In this document: positions 37,412 to 45,804 of the stretch, in pieces
Layout of the letters: every line of letters starts with the position of its first letter
How positions within the stretch are numbered: position 1 is the first letter of the stretch
From: Porphyrobacter sp. GA68
Lineage (GTDB): Bacteria > Pseudomonadota > Alphaproteobacteria > Sphingomonadales > Sphingomonadaceae
Length of the DNA stretch: 64,000 nucleotides
Reading direction: 5' to 3'
Assembly: GCF_022605525.1 (NCBI RefSeq)
Contig: NZ_JAKQYJ010000001.1
Coordinates: 372,001-436,000 of the forward strand
The notes under the pieces: model-generated
Seen by the model: only the letters and a program-made list of their open reading frames with translations
What the model was told of the DNA's origin: nothing
Databases searched by the model: none
Translations under genes and position numbers: made by a program

Positions 37412-37869
37412 AAGCCGCGCTCCGAGGAGGAGGAGTCAGGGGTGCAGCAGTTCGCCGCGTTTCCATTCGCCTTTAGAGCCACAAGATCGGGGCTATCGCC
37501 ATAAACTGTGGATGCGCCATTGGTGAAGAATGTTTCCCACACCACACCTTGCGGATCGGCGATCCAGCTCTTTTGCGATCTGGCGTAGCAGCAGGTCGTG
37601 GCGCCCTCCTCAACGACCGGTCGATCGGCGGCCTTCAGGCGGCCGTAGACCTCCTCCAGTTCATCCGCATTCTCGACCTGGATGCCGAGATGCTCCACTC
37701 CCTTGTGCGGGTTGCCGGAGGAAATGGCGAAATTTACCCTGGGGTCGTCCAGCATCCATTTCGCGTAATCGGCTTTTGTAACAGTGGGTTCAGCACCGAA
37801 AAGGGTGGAGTAGAACCGCACAGACAGATGGAGATCTTCCACTCCGACGTGGACGTGCAGGCGTTTCAT
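37408..37869 (-). CDS. arsI: ArsI-type C-As lyase (VOC family)
   Basis: 153-residue vicinal-oxygen-chelate protein. Metal ligands by comparison with ArsI: His5 or His7, H60 in GVEHLGIQ, and E112 in VVWETFF. The adjacent cysteines C93-C94 in TTCCYARSQ bind trivalent organoarsenicals. ArsI demethylates methylarsenite to arsenite using Fe(II) and O2. CadI-type relatives share the fold, but the operon supports ArsI. ATG at 37869 overlaps the arsR stop in TGATG. The tail NCCTPDSSSS has a second Cys pair. Confidence 0.85.
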   Translation of the reverse strand: MKRLHVHVGVEDLHLSVRFYSTLFGAEPTVTKADYAKWMLDDPRVNFAISSGNPHKGVEHLGIQVENADELEEVYGRLKAADRPVVEEGATTCCYARSQKSWIADPQGVVWETFFTNGASTVYGDSPDLVALKANGNAANCCTPDSSSSERGL

Positions 37870-38222
37870 CAGCAATCCTTTCCCTCAGACCGGCTGGCGT
37901 GATTGTTGACCGGGAAGTCGGAGTCGCAGGCTGCGCCTCCACAGCAGTTTTCCAGCAGGTAAGCGACCAGCGCGTTCATGGCATGGTAGTCAGCCGTATA
38001 GATGAGCGAGCGACCTTCCCGTCGCTGCCGGATCAGCCCCGCTCTCGTCAGGTGCGACAGATGGAACGACAGCGACGAGTTCGGGACGCCGAGTTGCTGT
38101 GCTACTGCGCCGGCGGACATGCCTTGCGCCCCCGCCTGAACCAACAGGCGGAACAGGGTCAGCCGATGATCCTGCGCCAGCGCGCCAAGTGCTTCAACCG
38201 CTGAGCTGGCCGTCATTTCCAT
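37869..38222 (-). CDS. arsR: ArsR family arsenite-responsive repressor
   Basis: 117-residue winged-helix repressor: LAQDHRLTLFRLLVQAG, the recognition helix LGVPNSSLSFHLSHLTRAGLI, and the RREGRSLIY wing. There is no ELCVCDL motif near the DNA-binding helix. The cysteines lie at the C-terminus instead (C93-C94 and C99 in ENCCGGAACD), as in the alternative As(III) sites of some proteobacterial ArsR. It should repress its own operon until arsenite binds. ATG at 38222, or ATG 38216. Confidence 0.92.
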   Translation of the reverse strand: MEMTASSAVEALGALAQDHRLTLFRLLVQAGAQGMSAGAVAQQLGVPNSSLSFHLSHLTRAGLIRQRREGRSLIYTADYHAMNALVAYLLENCCGGAACDSDFPVNNHASRSEGKDC

Positions 38223-38229
38223 ACCAATG

Positions 38230-38282
38230 GAACTATTCGATCAGGGCATCTTGGTCAACAAATAGTTCGACGTAACTCGAAC
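38230..38282 (-). promoter_or_regulatory. ArsR operator / arsenic operon control region
   Basis: GTTCGA-CGTAAC-TCGAAC at 38265-38282 is a perfect six-base inverted repeat. GAACTATT at 38230-38237 is the exact inverse of AATAGTTC at 38261-38268, giving a second related half-site next to the arsR start. TTGACC (minus strand, 38258-38253) may be the -35 box. ArsR binding is inferred. Confidence 0.5.
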
Positions 38283-38338
38283 GATTGCCCAGCGCACACC
38301 AGTATGGTGCTATATTGTCGCGGCGCGCTCTCTCCGGG

Positions 38339-39076
38339 TCAGTAAACCCCCGGCAGCATCCTTTCCCGCCCATACGCCTTGTCCGGCATCAGCGGGCGCA
38401 GTCCGCCCGGCAGCAGGGTTGCCAGGTCACCGCTGGCGTTCACCCCGAAGCTGTCCGCCAGCAGCAGCCTGCCCTCGGGCAGCAGGTTGATCGCGTGACC
38501 AAAATCAGCCGGGTCCATGGCGAAACAGCCAAAGGATCGGCCAAGCTTTCCGTGCCGCTCTACGTGGCTGGCGCGTGCATAATCGGCCGCATGACCCACT
38601 ATCGCACGCGGGCGGGCATTGCTGTTGGTCGGGTCGAGCCCGTCGAGGCGGAAGGAAGTGCCGTACTTGCCCTCGTAAACCTCGCCCGTGCGATACGCGC
38701 CGCGGCTGGTGGCGAGGGAACCGTTGGCGTTGGAGTAGGATTTCAGCCAGCCATCATGATCGGGATCCGACCCTTGGCCGTGGGTGACCCGGAAGGAGCG
38801 AACCTTGTTCATTTCGAACGACAGGAAATGCAGCCGCTCCTTGGCGGAATGGTGGCCATAGTCGACGATGGCGACCACATCGCGCATGGGAATGGCGCTG
38901 CCGAGGCGTTCCAGCTGGTCGTGAGCAATGGCGAAGAGGCGCCGGTCGCGAGGAGACAGTGTGCTGGGCGCGGCGTAAGAGGGTGTGGCGAGGGTGGCCG
39001 GGGCGGCCGACAGTGCGGCACCGGCAACCGCGGCTGCCTTGAGAAAGCCACGCCGATGGACGATGGTATGAAACAT
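38339..39076 (-). CDS. Murein L,D-transpeptidase catalytic domain family protein
   Basis: 245 residues. A twin-arginine-like signal (HRRGFLKAAAVAGAALS) suggests Tat export. The catalytic domain has H162 in AIVGHAADY and C184 in GRSFGCFAM, the HxnC pair of L,D-transpeptidases of the YkuD_2 type. It may form 3-3 cross-links or attach proteins to peptidoglycan in the periplasm. ATG at 39076. Monocistronic, divergent from the lipoprotein at 39150. Confidence 0.88.
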   Translation of the reverse strand: MFHTIVHRRGFLKAAAVAGAALSAAPATLATPSYAAPSTLSPRDRRLFAIAHDQLERLGSAIPMRDVVAIVDYGHHSAKERLHFLSFEMNKVRSFRVTHGQGSDPDHDGWLKSYSNANGSLATSRGAYRTGEVYEGKYGTSFRLDGLDPTNSNARPRAIVGHAADYARASHVERHGKLGRSFGCFAMDPADFGHAINLLPEGRLLLADSFGVNASGDLATLLPGGLRPLMPDKAYGRERMLPGVY

Positions 39077-39149
39077 TAACCCGCCATAGCATACTGTCCT
39101 GCCAGACGCATGAACAGTTTGCAGCCGTTGATGATGGGAGGAGACAGCA

Positions 39150-39668
39150 GTGCGGCGAGTTTATGATGCAGCGGCTTGCGCTGCAGCGCTGCTGATGGCC
39201 GGGTGTGCATCCTCTCCTTCGCTCGCCACCGCTCCGGCATCTCCGGCCGGGACGCAGGTGGCCGCTTCCGACGGACGCGCGATCGTTCGCGACGCCGCGG
39301 CTCTCGACCGGCTGTTGAACAACGCGGGCGTCACCCTGCAATGGATCGGCTGGAATCAGCGCGGCTCGGCATTCGTGCGGGAAGAGGGCGGCGTCGTACA
39401 CCTCACTGCCTCGCAAGTGGAAGTAAACGGGCCGGGATCGTTGTATGTGACCGGGCGGGTGACGGAGATCGGCAGCGACTATTTCACCTTCGCGGGACGG
39501 ATCGACATTGTAAATACGCCCGACAGGGGGCGCACCTGCTCGGCGGAGCGGGCGGACTGGCGCTTCGCAGTGACACAGAACCGTCCGTATTGGCGCCTGC
39601 GCGATTTCGAATGGTGCGATGACCTGACGGATTACATCGACATCTACTTTCCGGGCACGCGTCCCTGA
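39150..39668 (+). CDS. Putative lipoprotein, unknown function
   Basis: 172 residues. The signal peptide ends LLMAGC, so the mature protein is a lipoprotein with Cys near residue 19. The rest is a compact beta-rich domain (LQWIGWNQRGSAFV, VHLTASQVEVNGPGSLYVTGRVTEIG) with two late cysteines (RTCSAE and EWCDD), probably disulfide-bonded. I do not recognise the family. The start is GTG at 39150 with a strong GGGAGGAG upstream; no in-frame ATG precedes the signal. Confidence 0.7.
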   Translation: MRRVYDAAACAAALLMAGCASSPSLATAPASPAGTQVAASDGRAIVRDAAALDRLLNNAGVTLQWIGWNQRGSAFVREEGGVVHLTASQVEVNGPGSLYVTGRVTEIGSDYFTFAGRIDIVNTPDRGRTCSAERADWRFAVTQNRPYWRLRDFEWCDDLTDYIDIYFPGTRP

Positions 39669-39680
39669 CGCTGACCCAGT

Positions 39681-40211
39681 TCAACTGCTGCCCAGCACCA
39701 TGCGGCCGTTTTCGATCTCGACCCGGCCAATCCCGCCAAGGAAGCTCTGGCCCAGCAGTGACACATGCAACCCATCGGGGATGATTGCCGCCTGGACATT
39801 GCGGACGCGGTGACCGTCCACTTCAACCTCCGGCAGGACGGCCGGCACCCCGAGGACGTTTCCCCCTGCCCCCTGGCCGATCACCTGCAGATCGGCCGAT
39901 CGCCACGATAGGCCCAGGGCCCGCGCATCGTCGCCGGTCAGTGCGACAATGCTGGCGCCGGTGTCGACGAGCATGTTTGCCGTTCGGCTGCCCACCCGCA
40001 CATCGGCGTAATAGTGGCCGTCCGCCGCGCGCGGCAGGACCGTCTTGCCGGCACCAGCGGTCCGCGCCGCTCCGCTGGTATCTTTGGGCGCAGCGGCATC
40101 CGCCGGAGCATCACGGGCCGGAGCGGCATTCCCGTCACCCTCCGCGCGCGGCACCAGAAGCAGCGCCGCTCCGAACACGAGAAGGGCGATGACGATGGTA
40201 CGGTTCAGCAT
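39681..40211 (-). CDS. Retropepsin-like clan AA aspartic protease (TIGR02281 type)
   Basis: 176 residues. One N-terminal membrane segment (about 4-21), an Ala/Asp-rich linker, and a single retropepsin domain with the active-site LVDTGASIVALT near residue 82-92. LLGQSFLGGIGRVEIENGRMVL closes the domain. Such proteins act as dimers, anchored in the inner membrane and facing the periplasm; targets are unknown. ATG at 40211. Same strand as the deacetylase gene, 36 bases downstream of its end. Confidence 0.85.
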   Translation of the reverse strand: MLNRTIVIALLVFGAALLLVPRAEGDGNAAPARDAPADAAAPKDTSGAARTAGAGKTVLPRAADGHYYADVRVGSRTANMLVDTGASIVALTGDDARALGLSWRSADLQVIGQGAGGNVLGVPAVLPEVEVDGHRVRNVQAAIIPDGLHVSLLGQSFLGGIGRVEIENGRMVLGSS

Positions 40212-40247
40212 GGCCGCCCGGTGTTACGCCGGGCCGGTTAAGCAAGC

Positions 40248-41177
40248 CTAAACCGCCCGGACCGGAGGGCGCGCGCAATAGCGGGCGTTCTCTTCGGCCA
40301 TCGCCAGCATGGACGCGGCATGGCGGCGCCCGACCACCATCGGATCGCAGCCGTATCCGCCGCCCAGCGCAGATGCCACAGGCACACCGCGTTCGCGCGC
40401 CTCGCGAATGACCATGCGGTCGCGCGCCGCAAGGCCGGCGTCGGTCAGTGCCAGCCGGCCGAGCCGATCGTCCTGATGCGGATCAACGCCGGCCTGATAC
40501 AGCACCAGGTCCGGTCGGAAACGGTCGAGCAGGGGCGGCAGGTGCCGTGCGAGCTGCGCAAGGTAAGCGGCATCGCCGGTTCCGTCCTCCAGCCCCACAT
40601 CCAGGTCGGACCGCGCCTTGCGCACCGGAAAGTTCTTGGCCGCGTGCATCGAGAACGTGAACACGTCAGGCCGTCCGGCCATCAGCGATGCGGTGCCATC
40701 GCCCTGATGCACGTCGAGATCGACGACAAGAATGCGCCGCGCACTTCCTTCCGCGATCAGCCGGTGCGCGGCCACTGCCAGATCGTTGAACACGCAATAC
40801 CCGGCGCCCGTGTCATGCAGCGCGTGATGACTGCCCGCAGCCGAGTTCGCGGCATAGCCATGCCGCAGCGCCAGGCGGGCCGCCAGCCAGGTGCCGCCAT
40901 TGGTGTGCTGCACGCGCGCGGCGATGTGCGGCGTTACCGGAAAGCCGATCCGCCGTTCCTTGGCCGGCGCGACGGCCGCGTTCAGCACTTCGTCCACATA
41001 TGCGGGATCATGCACCGCCTCCAGCCAGCGGCGCGGCATCGGCTGGGGCGCGTGTTCGGTCAGCGGCCGGCCGCTCGCCCGCAGCGCGACCATGACCGCC
41101 TGGTACTTGTCGAAGCGGAATGTGCCGCGTGCCGGTTCGGGGGCGACATAGTCCGCGTGGTGAACGACGTGCAGCAC
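40248..41177 (-). CDS. Histone deacetylase family protein
   Basis: 309-residue arginase/deacetylase fold enzyme. Zinc and catalytic residues: the double His in [20 protein letters not shown], the DxDxHxGDG site in [12 protein letters not shown], and the downstream Asp in [13 protein letters not shown]. It should remove acyl groups from lysine, polyamines or small molecules; the bacterial substrate is unknown. The start is GTG at 41177, three bases after the stop of the six-helix membrane protein gene. It forms an operon with that gene and ispG. Confidence 0.9.
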   Translation of the reverse strand: MLHVVHHADYVAPEPARGTFRFDKYQAVMVALRASGRPLTEHAPQPMPRRWLEAVHDPAYVDEVLNAAVAPAKERRIGFPVTPHIAARVQHTNGGTWLAARLALRHGYAANSAAGSHHALHDTGAGYCVFNDLAVAAHRLIAEGSARRILVVDLDVHQGDGTASLMAGRPDVFTFSMHAAKNFPVRKARSDLDVGLEDGTGDAAYLAQLARHLPPLLDRFRPDLVLYQAGVDPHQDDRLGRLALTDAGLAARDRMVIREARERGVPVASALGGGYGCDPMVVGRRHAASMLAMAEENARYCARPPVRAV

Positions 41178-41180
41178 GGG

Positions 41181-41915
41181 TCAGGCTGCCGCCAGCACAC
41201 CGCTTCGTCGCCCCTCGGGCAGTCGCCAGCCATGGTGCAGCGCGGTTCCCGCCATGGTCGCGAGCAGACCGACGACCAGGCTGTCCCACACCATCAGCGC
41301 CCACACCACCGGTTCGGCCGCGCCCATCGCCCAGCGGTGGTTTGCGCCGTGCAGCCATTGCAGGGGCGTCCACACCGCCGCAGCGAACACGATCATGCGC
41401 AAGGCGGACAGCCAGCCGGCGCGGGTGGCAAAGGCCGCGCGCAGCGTCACGTCCCGATCGCCCGCCAAACCCGCCACCAGCAACACCAGCGAGGGAAGCG
41501 CGGCCAGCATCAGCACAACGTCGATGACCGGGGTCCACGGGTCGCCGAGCACCGGCTCTACCAGCCATCCCGGCACGGCGCTCAGCGCGATGAGCAGGAG
41601 CGCCAGGGCCACCGCGCTCCACCGCACATCGCGCAGATTCCACCATCGCTGCGGGCGACCGTGACTGCCCCAGCAGCGGATGGTGGCAAGGATGGCCAGC
41701 AGAAGGCCGGCGATCTTGGTGTAACCGAAGACCCAGCGGGCGGGATCGCTCGCCGCCGCCCGCGCGATCTCGCCGCCGTCGAACATGCCCAGCCGGATCT
41801 CTGCCACGTGCTGCGCAAATTCAGGCAGCACGATCAGCAGCGGAATGACCGGCGCCAGCCACCAGATGCGCACTCCGTCGCGCAGCACGGCGGCGAACCG
41901 GCGCAGCACACTCAT
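41181..41915 (-). CDS. Six-helix membrane protein, unknown
   Basis: 244 residues with about six hydrophobic segments (near 19-33, 63-80, 101-120, 127-151, 172-189 and 203-226). There are no catalytic motifs. The N-terminus [29 protein letters not shown] is typical of integral proteins with an amphipathic lead. I do not recognise a family. It overlaps the ispG stop in ATGA and is followed three bases later by the deacetylase gene, so it is translationally coupled within the operon. Confidence 0.75.
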   Translation of the reverse strand: MSVLRRFAAVLRDGVRIWWLAPVIPLLIVLPEFAQHVAEIRLGMFDGGEIARAAASDPARWVFGYTKIAGLLLAILATIRCWGSHGRPQRWWNLRDVRWSAVALALLLIALSAVPGWLVEPVLGDPWTPVIDVVLMLAALPSLVLLVAGLAGDRDVTLRAAFATRAGWLSALRMIVFAAAVWTPLQWLHGANHRWAMGAAEPVVWALMVWDSLVVGLLATMAGTALHHGWRLPEGRRSGVLAAA

Positions 41916-43057
41916 TCGGCGGCCACGCCCATCCCGTCCGCGTCGCCCGCGTCGCTCATCCCGGCTTCGATCTCTGCTGCCTTGGCCTCCACCAGCCGGA
42001 CGATGTGGTCGATCATGCCGTCATCCGCGACATGGTGGTCGGTAACGCCCGACAGATAGACCATGTGCCGGCCCTTGCCGCCGCCGGTGATGCCGATGTC
42101 GGTTTCGCGCGCTTCGCCAGGGCCGTTGACCACGCAGCCCAGCACGGAAAGCGAAAGCGGCGTCTTGATATGCTCCAGCCGCTTTTCCAGCGCTTCCACC
42201 GTGCGGATGACGTCGAACCCCTGGCGCGAACAGGACGGGCAGGACACGACCCGCACCCCGCGCGTCCTGAGGCCCAGCGACTTCAGGATCTCGAACCCGA
42301 CCTTCACCTCCTGTTCCGGTTCGGCCGACAGGCTGACCCGGATGGTGTCGCCGATCCCGGCCCACAGGAGCGAGCCGATGCCGATGGCGCTCTTGACCGT
42401 GCCGCCGACAAAGCCGCCCGCTTCCGTGATGCCGAGATGCAGTGGGCAATCCACCGCGTCGGCAAGGCCGTGGTAGGCGGCGACCGCAAGGAACACGTCG
42501 CTGGCCTTCACCGCCACCTTGTATTCGTGGAAATCGTGGTCCTGCAGCAGCTTGATGTGGTCGAGCGCGCTTTCGATCAGCGCTTCGGGACACGGTTCGC
42601 CGTATTTTTCGAGCAAGTGCTTCTCGAGGCTGCCGGCGTTGACCCCGATGCGGATGGCGCATCCGTTCGCCTTGGCCGCGCGAACCACCTCGGCCACCCG
42701 CTCGGGCGAGCCGATGTTGCCGGGGTTGATGCGCAGGCACGCTGCGCCCGCGTCCGCCGCCTCCAGCGCGCGTTTGTAGTGGAAGTGGATGTCGGCGACG
42801 ATCGGCACCCGCGCCGCGCGGGTGATCAGCCGGAACGCGCGGCTCGCCTCCTCGGTCGGGCAGGACACGCGGATGATGTCGGCGCCTGCATCCTCGCACC
42901 GGCGGATCTGGTTGATGGTGGCGACCGCATCCTCTGTCGGCGTGTTGGTCATGGTCTGCACGGTGATCGGCGCATCTCCGCCGACCGGCACGTTGCCGAC
43001 CATGATCTGCCGGCATGGGCGCCGCTCAATCGTGCGCCAGGGTCTGATTGCACTCAT
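41912..43057 (-). CDS. ispG: 4-hydroxy-3-methylbut-2-enyl diphosphate synthase (IspG/GcpE)
   Basis: 381 residues. It converts MEcPP to HMBPP in the MEP isoprenoid pathway. The TIM-barrel half holds [15 protein letters not shown] and RVSCPTEE. The C-terminal [4Fe-4S] cysteines are in [13 protein letters not shown] and [15 protein letters not shown], with glutamate of the last motif as the fourth ligand. ATG at 43057. First gene of the operon with the membrane protein and the deacetylase. Confidence 0.96.
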   Translation of the reverse strand: MSAIRPWRTIERRPCRQIMVGNVPVGGDAPITVQTMTNTPTEDAVATINQIRRCEDAGADIIRVSCPTEEASRAFRLITRAARVPIVADIHFHYKRALEAADAGAACLRINPGNIGSPERVAEVVRAAKANGCAIRIGVNAGSLEKHLLEKYGEPCPEALIESALDHIKLLQDHDFHEYKVAVKASDVFLAVAAYHGLADAVDCPLHLGITEAGGFVGGTVKSAIGIGSLLWAGIGDTIRVSLSAEPEQEVKVGFEILKSLGLRTRGVRVVSCPSCSRQGFDVIRTVEALEKRLEHIKTPLSLSVLGCVVNGPGEARETDIGITGGGKGRHMVYLSGVTDHHVADDGMIDHIVRLVEAKAAEIEAGMSDAGDADGMGVAAE

Positions 43058-43223
43058 CCGTTCGTCTCACCTGAAAGGCACTTGGACCGCATGTTACACT
43101 GTCCAGGAGCAAAAAAGCCGCAGCCCATGCGGCCGCCCTGCTCGCAAGCGATATGAGGCGCACGTTGCCGATTTGCGACTTGTTTCATGCCCCGCTAGCT
43201 AGCACGGCGCAAATCTTTAGGAA

Positions 43224-44288
43224 ATGCGCAGTGGAACAGGCAGCAACCTTCGGCCGGAGGAGCGGGATCTTGCAGGTGGCGGGTTGATCGAAAATCAGGA
43301 CAGGCCGGGGGATGAACCGCTGCTGTTCGGCCGCGTGCTGGATGGTCAGGGCGGCGCGCGTGTGATCGGGTGGGCAGAGGCGCAGGACTGGTCGCCCGCC
43401 ACAGCGCAGGAGGTGATGTGGCTGCACCTCGACCGCACGGCGCCGGGCGTCCAGCGCTGGCTGCAACAGGGGTTCCGCATCCCCGAACCCACCGCCGAAA
43501 TGCTGACCAGCGACGACACAAGGCCGCGCGCCTTCCGCGAGGGCGATGCTCTCGTCGCCACCCTGCGCTCCATCAACTTCAACCCCGGCGCGCAGCCCGA
43601 GGACATGGTGTCGATGCAGCTGTGGAGCGACGGGCGGCGCGTCCTGACGCTGCGCCGTCACCGGTTGCAGGCGCCGCGCCAGGTGCTCGCCCGGATCGAC
43701 GGTCCTGCCGCCGCCCCGACCGATGCGGGTTCGCTGGTGACCCAGCTGCTGGAGGAGATGGTCGGTCACATGAACAGCACGGTGATCGACATGAACGAAC
43801 AGATCGACCGGATGTTCGCCAGCGACGGGACTGGTGGCAAGGCCGACGACGTGCTGGAGGGCATCACCGCCATCCGGCGCGACTGCCTGGCTTTGAAACG
43901 GCACATGGGGCCGCAGCATATCGCCCTGGAGGCAATCGCCCGCGAGGCACCTGCCTGGTTCGAGGAGCACGACCGTCGGGAAATCCACGAAAGCAGCGCG
44001 CTTCTGCGCCGGTTTCTGGACGACATCGACGTCAGCAAGGAAAGTGCCGTGGTGCTGATGGACGAAATTCGTGCCCGTTCCATGGCGCGGGGCGAGCGGA
44101 CCAATCGGGCGCTTACGGTGGTGGCGACCGTGTTCCTGCCGCTGACGTTCCTGACCGGCCTGCTGGGCATGAACGTGGCCGGCATCCCGGCGGCTGACCA
44201 CCCGTTCGCCTTCTGGGGCGTGATGGCGGCGTGTATCGCCACCCTGCTGGTGCAACTGCTGCTGTTCCGCCGCTGGGGGTGGCTGTGA
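43224..44288 (+). CDS. zntB: CorA/ZntB family metal transporter
   Basis: 354 residues. A large cytoplasmic funnel domain is followed by two C-terminal membrane helices with the GMN signature in TGLLGMNVAG. The N-terminal RLATRSIN-like and EEMVGHMN helical parts match ZntB rather than CorA. It likely moves zinc or related divalent cations. ATG at 43224 has TTAGGAA upstream; a TTG about 20 codons later (before IENQDRPGD) is an alternative. It overlaps or abuts the DUF924 gene. Confidence 0.88.
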   Translation: MRSGTGSNLRPEERDLAGGGLIENQDRPGDEPLLFGRVLDGQGGARVIGWAEAQDWSPATAQEVMWLHLDRTAPGVQRWLQQGFRIPEPTAEMLTSDDTRPRAFREGDALVATLRSINFNPGAQPEDMVSMQLWSDGRRVLTLRRHRLQAPRQVLARIDGPAAAPTDAGSLVTQLLEEMVGHMNSTVIDMNEQIDRMFASDGTGGKADDVLEGITAIRRDCLALKRHMGPQHIALEAIAREAPAWFEEHDRREIHESSALLRRFLDDIDVSKESAVVLMDEIRARSMARGERTNRALTVVATVFLPLTFLTGLLGMNVAGIPAADHPFAFWGVMAACIATLLVQLLLFRRWGWL

Positions 44289-44290
44289 CG

Positions 44291-44839
44291 ATGGCGCGAC
44301 GGGGGTGGGCGGCCGACCTGCATCATTTCTGGTTCCACAAGCTTGGCCCCGCCGACTGGTTCGGCGGCGGCCCCGCGGTGGACGAGGCGATCCGCGCCCG
44401 CTTTGCCCGCTGGCACGCGATGCTGCGCAGCCAGCCTGCGGGCAGCTTTCTCGACAGCCCGCGCGGTGCGTTGGCCGCGGTGCTGCTGTTCGACCAGGTG
44501 CCCCGGAACGTGTTTCGCGGCACACCCGCAGCATTCGCCACCGACCCGCTCGCGCTGGCGATCACAAAGGCGGTGCTGCGGCGTCGTTGGGACCACAGCA
44601 TGACGCTTTCCGAACGCCAGTTCCTGTACATGCCGCTGATGCACAGCGAAGACATCTGCGATCAACGCCTGTCCCTGCGCCTGTTCGCGCAATTACCCCG
44701 CCGCCTTGGTTGGGACTTTGCCCGCTCGCACCACCGGATGATTGCCCGGTTCGGTCGCTACCCCCACCGCAACGCGGTGCTAAGCCGCGACAGCAGCACG
44801 GCGGAGGAGCGCGCGGTCGCGGTGGGCAATGCCTGGTGA
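44291..44839 (+). CDS. DUF924 family protein
   Basis: 182 residues. The DUF924 pattern is clear: FWFHKLGPADWFGGG, ARFARWHAML, LLFDQVPRNVFRGTPAAFATDPLAL, and QFLYMPLMHSEDICDQ. The family is all-helical, TPR-like, and of unknown function. ATG at 44291 lies three bases after the zntB stop; GTG at 44285, overlapping that stop, is an alternative. Probably co-transcribed with zntB. Confidence 0.88.
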   Translation: MARRGWAADLHHFWFHKLGPADWFGGGPAVDEAIRARFARWHAMLRSQPAGSFLDSPRGALAAVLLFDQVPRNVFRGTPAAFATDPLALAITKAVLRRRWDHSMTLSERQFLYMPLMHSEDICDQRLSLRLFAQLPRRLGWDFARSHHRMIARFGRYPHRNAVLSRDSSTAEERAVAVGNAW

Positions 44840-44909
44840 CGTGATCGCGGAGTTCCGCGCGTTGCAGCCACGCGCGGCTTGAGCAATCTGGCGTACTCGC
44901 CTTTTTCAA

Positions 44910-44935
44910 GGAACATCGCGGCGTCCCTTCTGGTT
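44910..44935 (+). promoter_or_regulatory. EcfG-type general stress promoter candidate
   Basis: GGAAC (44910-44914) and GGTT (44932-44935) are 17 bases apart, matching the alphaproteobacterial EcfG consensus GGAAC-N16/17-CGTT with one mismatch. The expected RNA start near 44942 leaves a 16-base leader to the ATG of the 48-residue gene. Confidence 0.5.
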
Positions 44936-44957
44936 AGGTTAACGAAGGAGAACGTGC

Positions 44958-45104
44958 ATGACCGATCAAAAGAAGAAGGGCGACTTCAACCAGTGGCAAA
45001 AGGAAGACGTCGGCGGCAACCGCAAGCAGGACAACTCCGACGAGGCCAGCCGCAGCAACACCGACACGGCAAACCAGAACAGCGGGACCGGCAAACGGGA
45101 CTAA
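44958..45104 (+). CDS. 48-residue hydrophilic protein, unknown (probable stress protein)
   Basis: 48 residues, starting MTDQKKKGDFNQWQKED and rich in Asn, Gln, Lys, Asp, Ser and Thr. It has no hydrophobic core, no Cys and no signal, so it should be largely disordered, like small hydration or stress-type proteins. ATG at 44958 has GAAGGAG seven bases upstream, a strong ribosome-binding site. An EcfG-like promoter precedes it and a nine-base hairpin at 45144 follows. No family recognised. The frame is closed tightly by promoter and hairpin, supporting a real gene. Confidence 0.7.
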   Translation: MTDQKKKGDFNQWQKEDVGGNRKQDNSDEASRSNTDTANQNSGTGKRD

Positions 45105-45143
45105 GCGGCCACCGCTTCATCCCTAACGCGCAGGTGGTGATTT

Positions 45144-45170
45144 GCCGGTCGCCCGCGGGCCGCGACCGGC
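45144..45170 (+). terminator. Hairpin terminator candidate after the 48-residue gene
   Basis: Perfect nine-base stem GCCGGTCGC / GCGACCGGC around a nine-base loop, followed by GCGTTTGC. Only a short U-run follows, so termination efficiency is uncertain. Confidence 0.5.
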
Positions 45171-45189
45171 GCGTTTGCAAAGGGGGGTG

Positions 45190-45207
45190 CGCAGAGCCGG
45201 CTCTGCG
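45190..45207. repeat. 18-base perfect palindrome
   Basis: CGCAGAGCC-GGCTCTGCG is an uninterrupted self-complementary 18-mer in the gap between the 48-residue gene and the GNAT gene, which converge. It could be a protein-binding site or part of a bidirectional transcript end. Confidence 0.6.
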
Positions 45208-45237
45208 GGGCGCCGCCACGGACCGCGTGGCGACAGG

Positions 45238-45768
45238 TTAGCAGACGCCGTCCATCCTGAGTTCGTACAGGTATTCATCGTCGCGGTGGCTGCCCACCCA
45301 GAAATCGACATCCGCGATCTTGCGAAAGCCGTGGCGGGCGTAAAACCGTTGCGCACCCGTGTTGTCGCAATAAACCGACAGCTGCACCGCGTCGTGGCAT
45401 GCCGCCCGCGAAAACTCTAGCGCCCAGTCCATCAGCAATGCGCCGACCCCCTGCCCCGTGCAGGCCGGATCGGCGTAAAGCTGGCCAAGGCAGATCGGAT
45501 TGGCAGCATCCGAATGGTGAGCGAACGGGCTGGGCCAGTACAGCTTGCAGAAGGCGACCAGCCGATCTGCGTCCCACGCCAGCCGGTACGCGCGGGTCGG
45601 GTCGCACACCTCCCGGGCAATCACGTCGCCGGCGTACACCTCCCGCAGAAAGCTGGCGAGATCGGCATCATCGTAGAGGTGTCCGAAGGCCGCCACAAAG
45701 CTGGCGCGGCCCAGTCGGGCAAGGTCGGGCACATCGGACATGGAAGCGGGGCGCAGGGTGTATGTCAC
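45238..45768 (-). CDS. GNAT family N-acetyltransferase
   Basis: 176 residues. GNAT fold: strand 1 YTLRPASMSDVPDLARLG, then the acetyl-CoA loop DPACTGQGVGALLMDWAL (Q/RxxGxG/A) near the middle, and QLSVYCDNTGAQRFYARHGFRKI at the end. It acetylates a small amine or peptide; substrate unknown. GTG at 45768 is the nearest start to strand 1; TTG at 45804, touching the upstream stop, is an alternative and ATG at 45742 would cut strand 1. A 14-base-stem hairpin covers the start region. Confidence 0.85.
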   Translation of the reverse strand: MTYTLRPASMSDVPDLARLGRASFVAAFGHLYDDADLASFLREVYAGDVIAREVCDPTRAYRLAWDADRLVAFCKLYWPSPFAHHSDAANPICLGQLYADPACTGQGVGALLMDWALEFSRAACHDAVQLSVYCDNTGAQRFYARHGFRKIADVDFWVGSHRDDEYLYELRMDGVC

Positions 45769-45779
45769 CCTGCGCCCCG
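45747..45779 (-). other. Strong hairpin over the GNAT start, after the MscS-like gene
   Basis: A perfect 14-base stem CGGGGCGCAGGGTG / CACCCTGCGCCCCG with a five-base loop (45761-45765). It begins 26 bases after the stop of the upstream channel gene and contains the likely GTG start of the GNAT gene. No U-tract follows, so it may limit read-through translation or protect the upstream mRNA end. Confidence 0.65.
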
Positions 45780-45804
45780 TAAAGTTCCGGTCAGGCGCTG
45801 ACAA

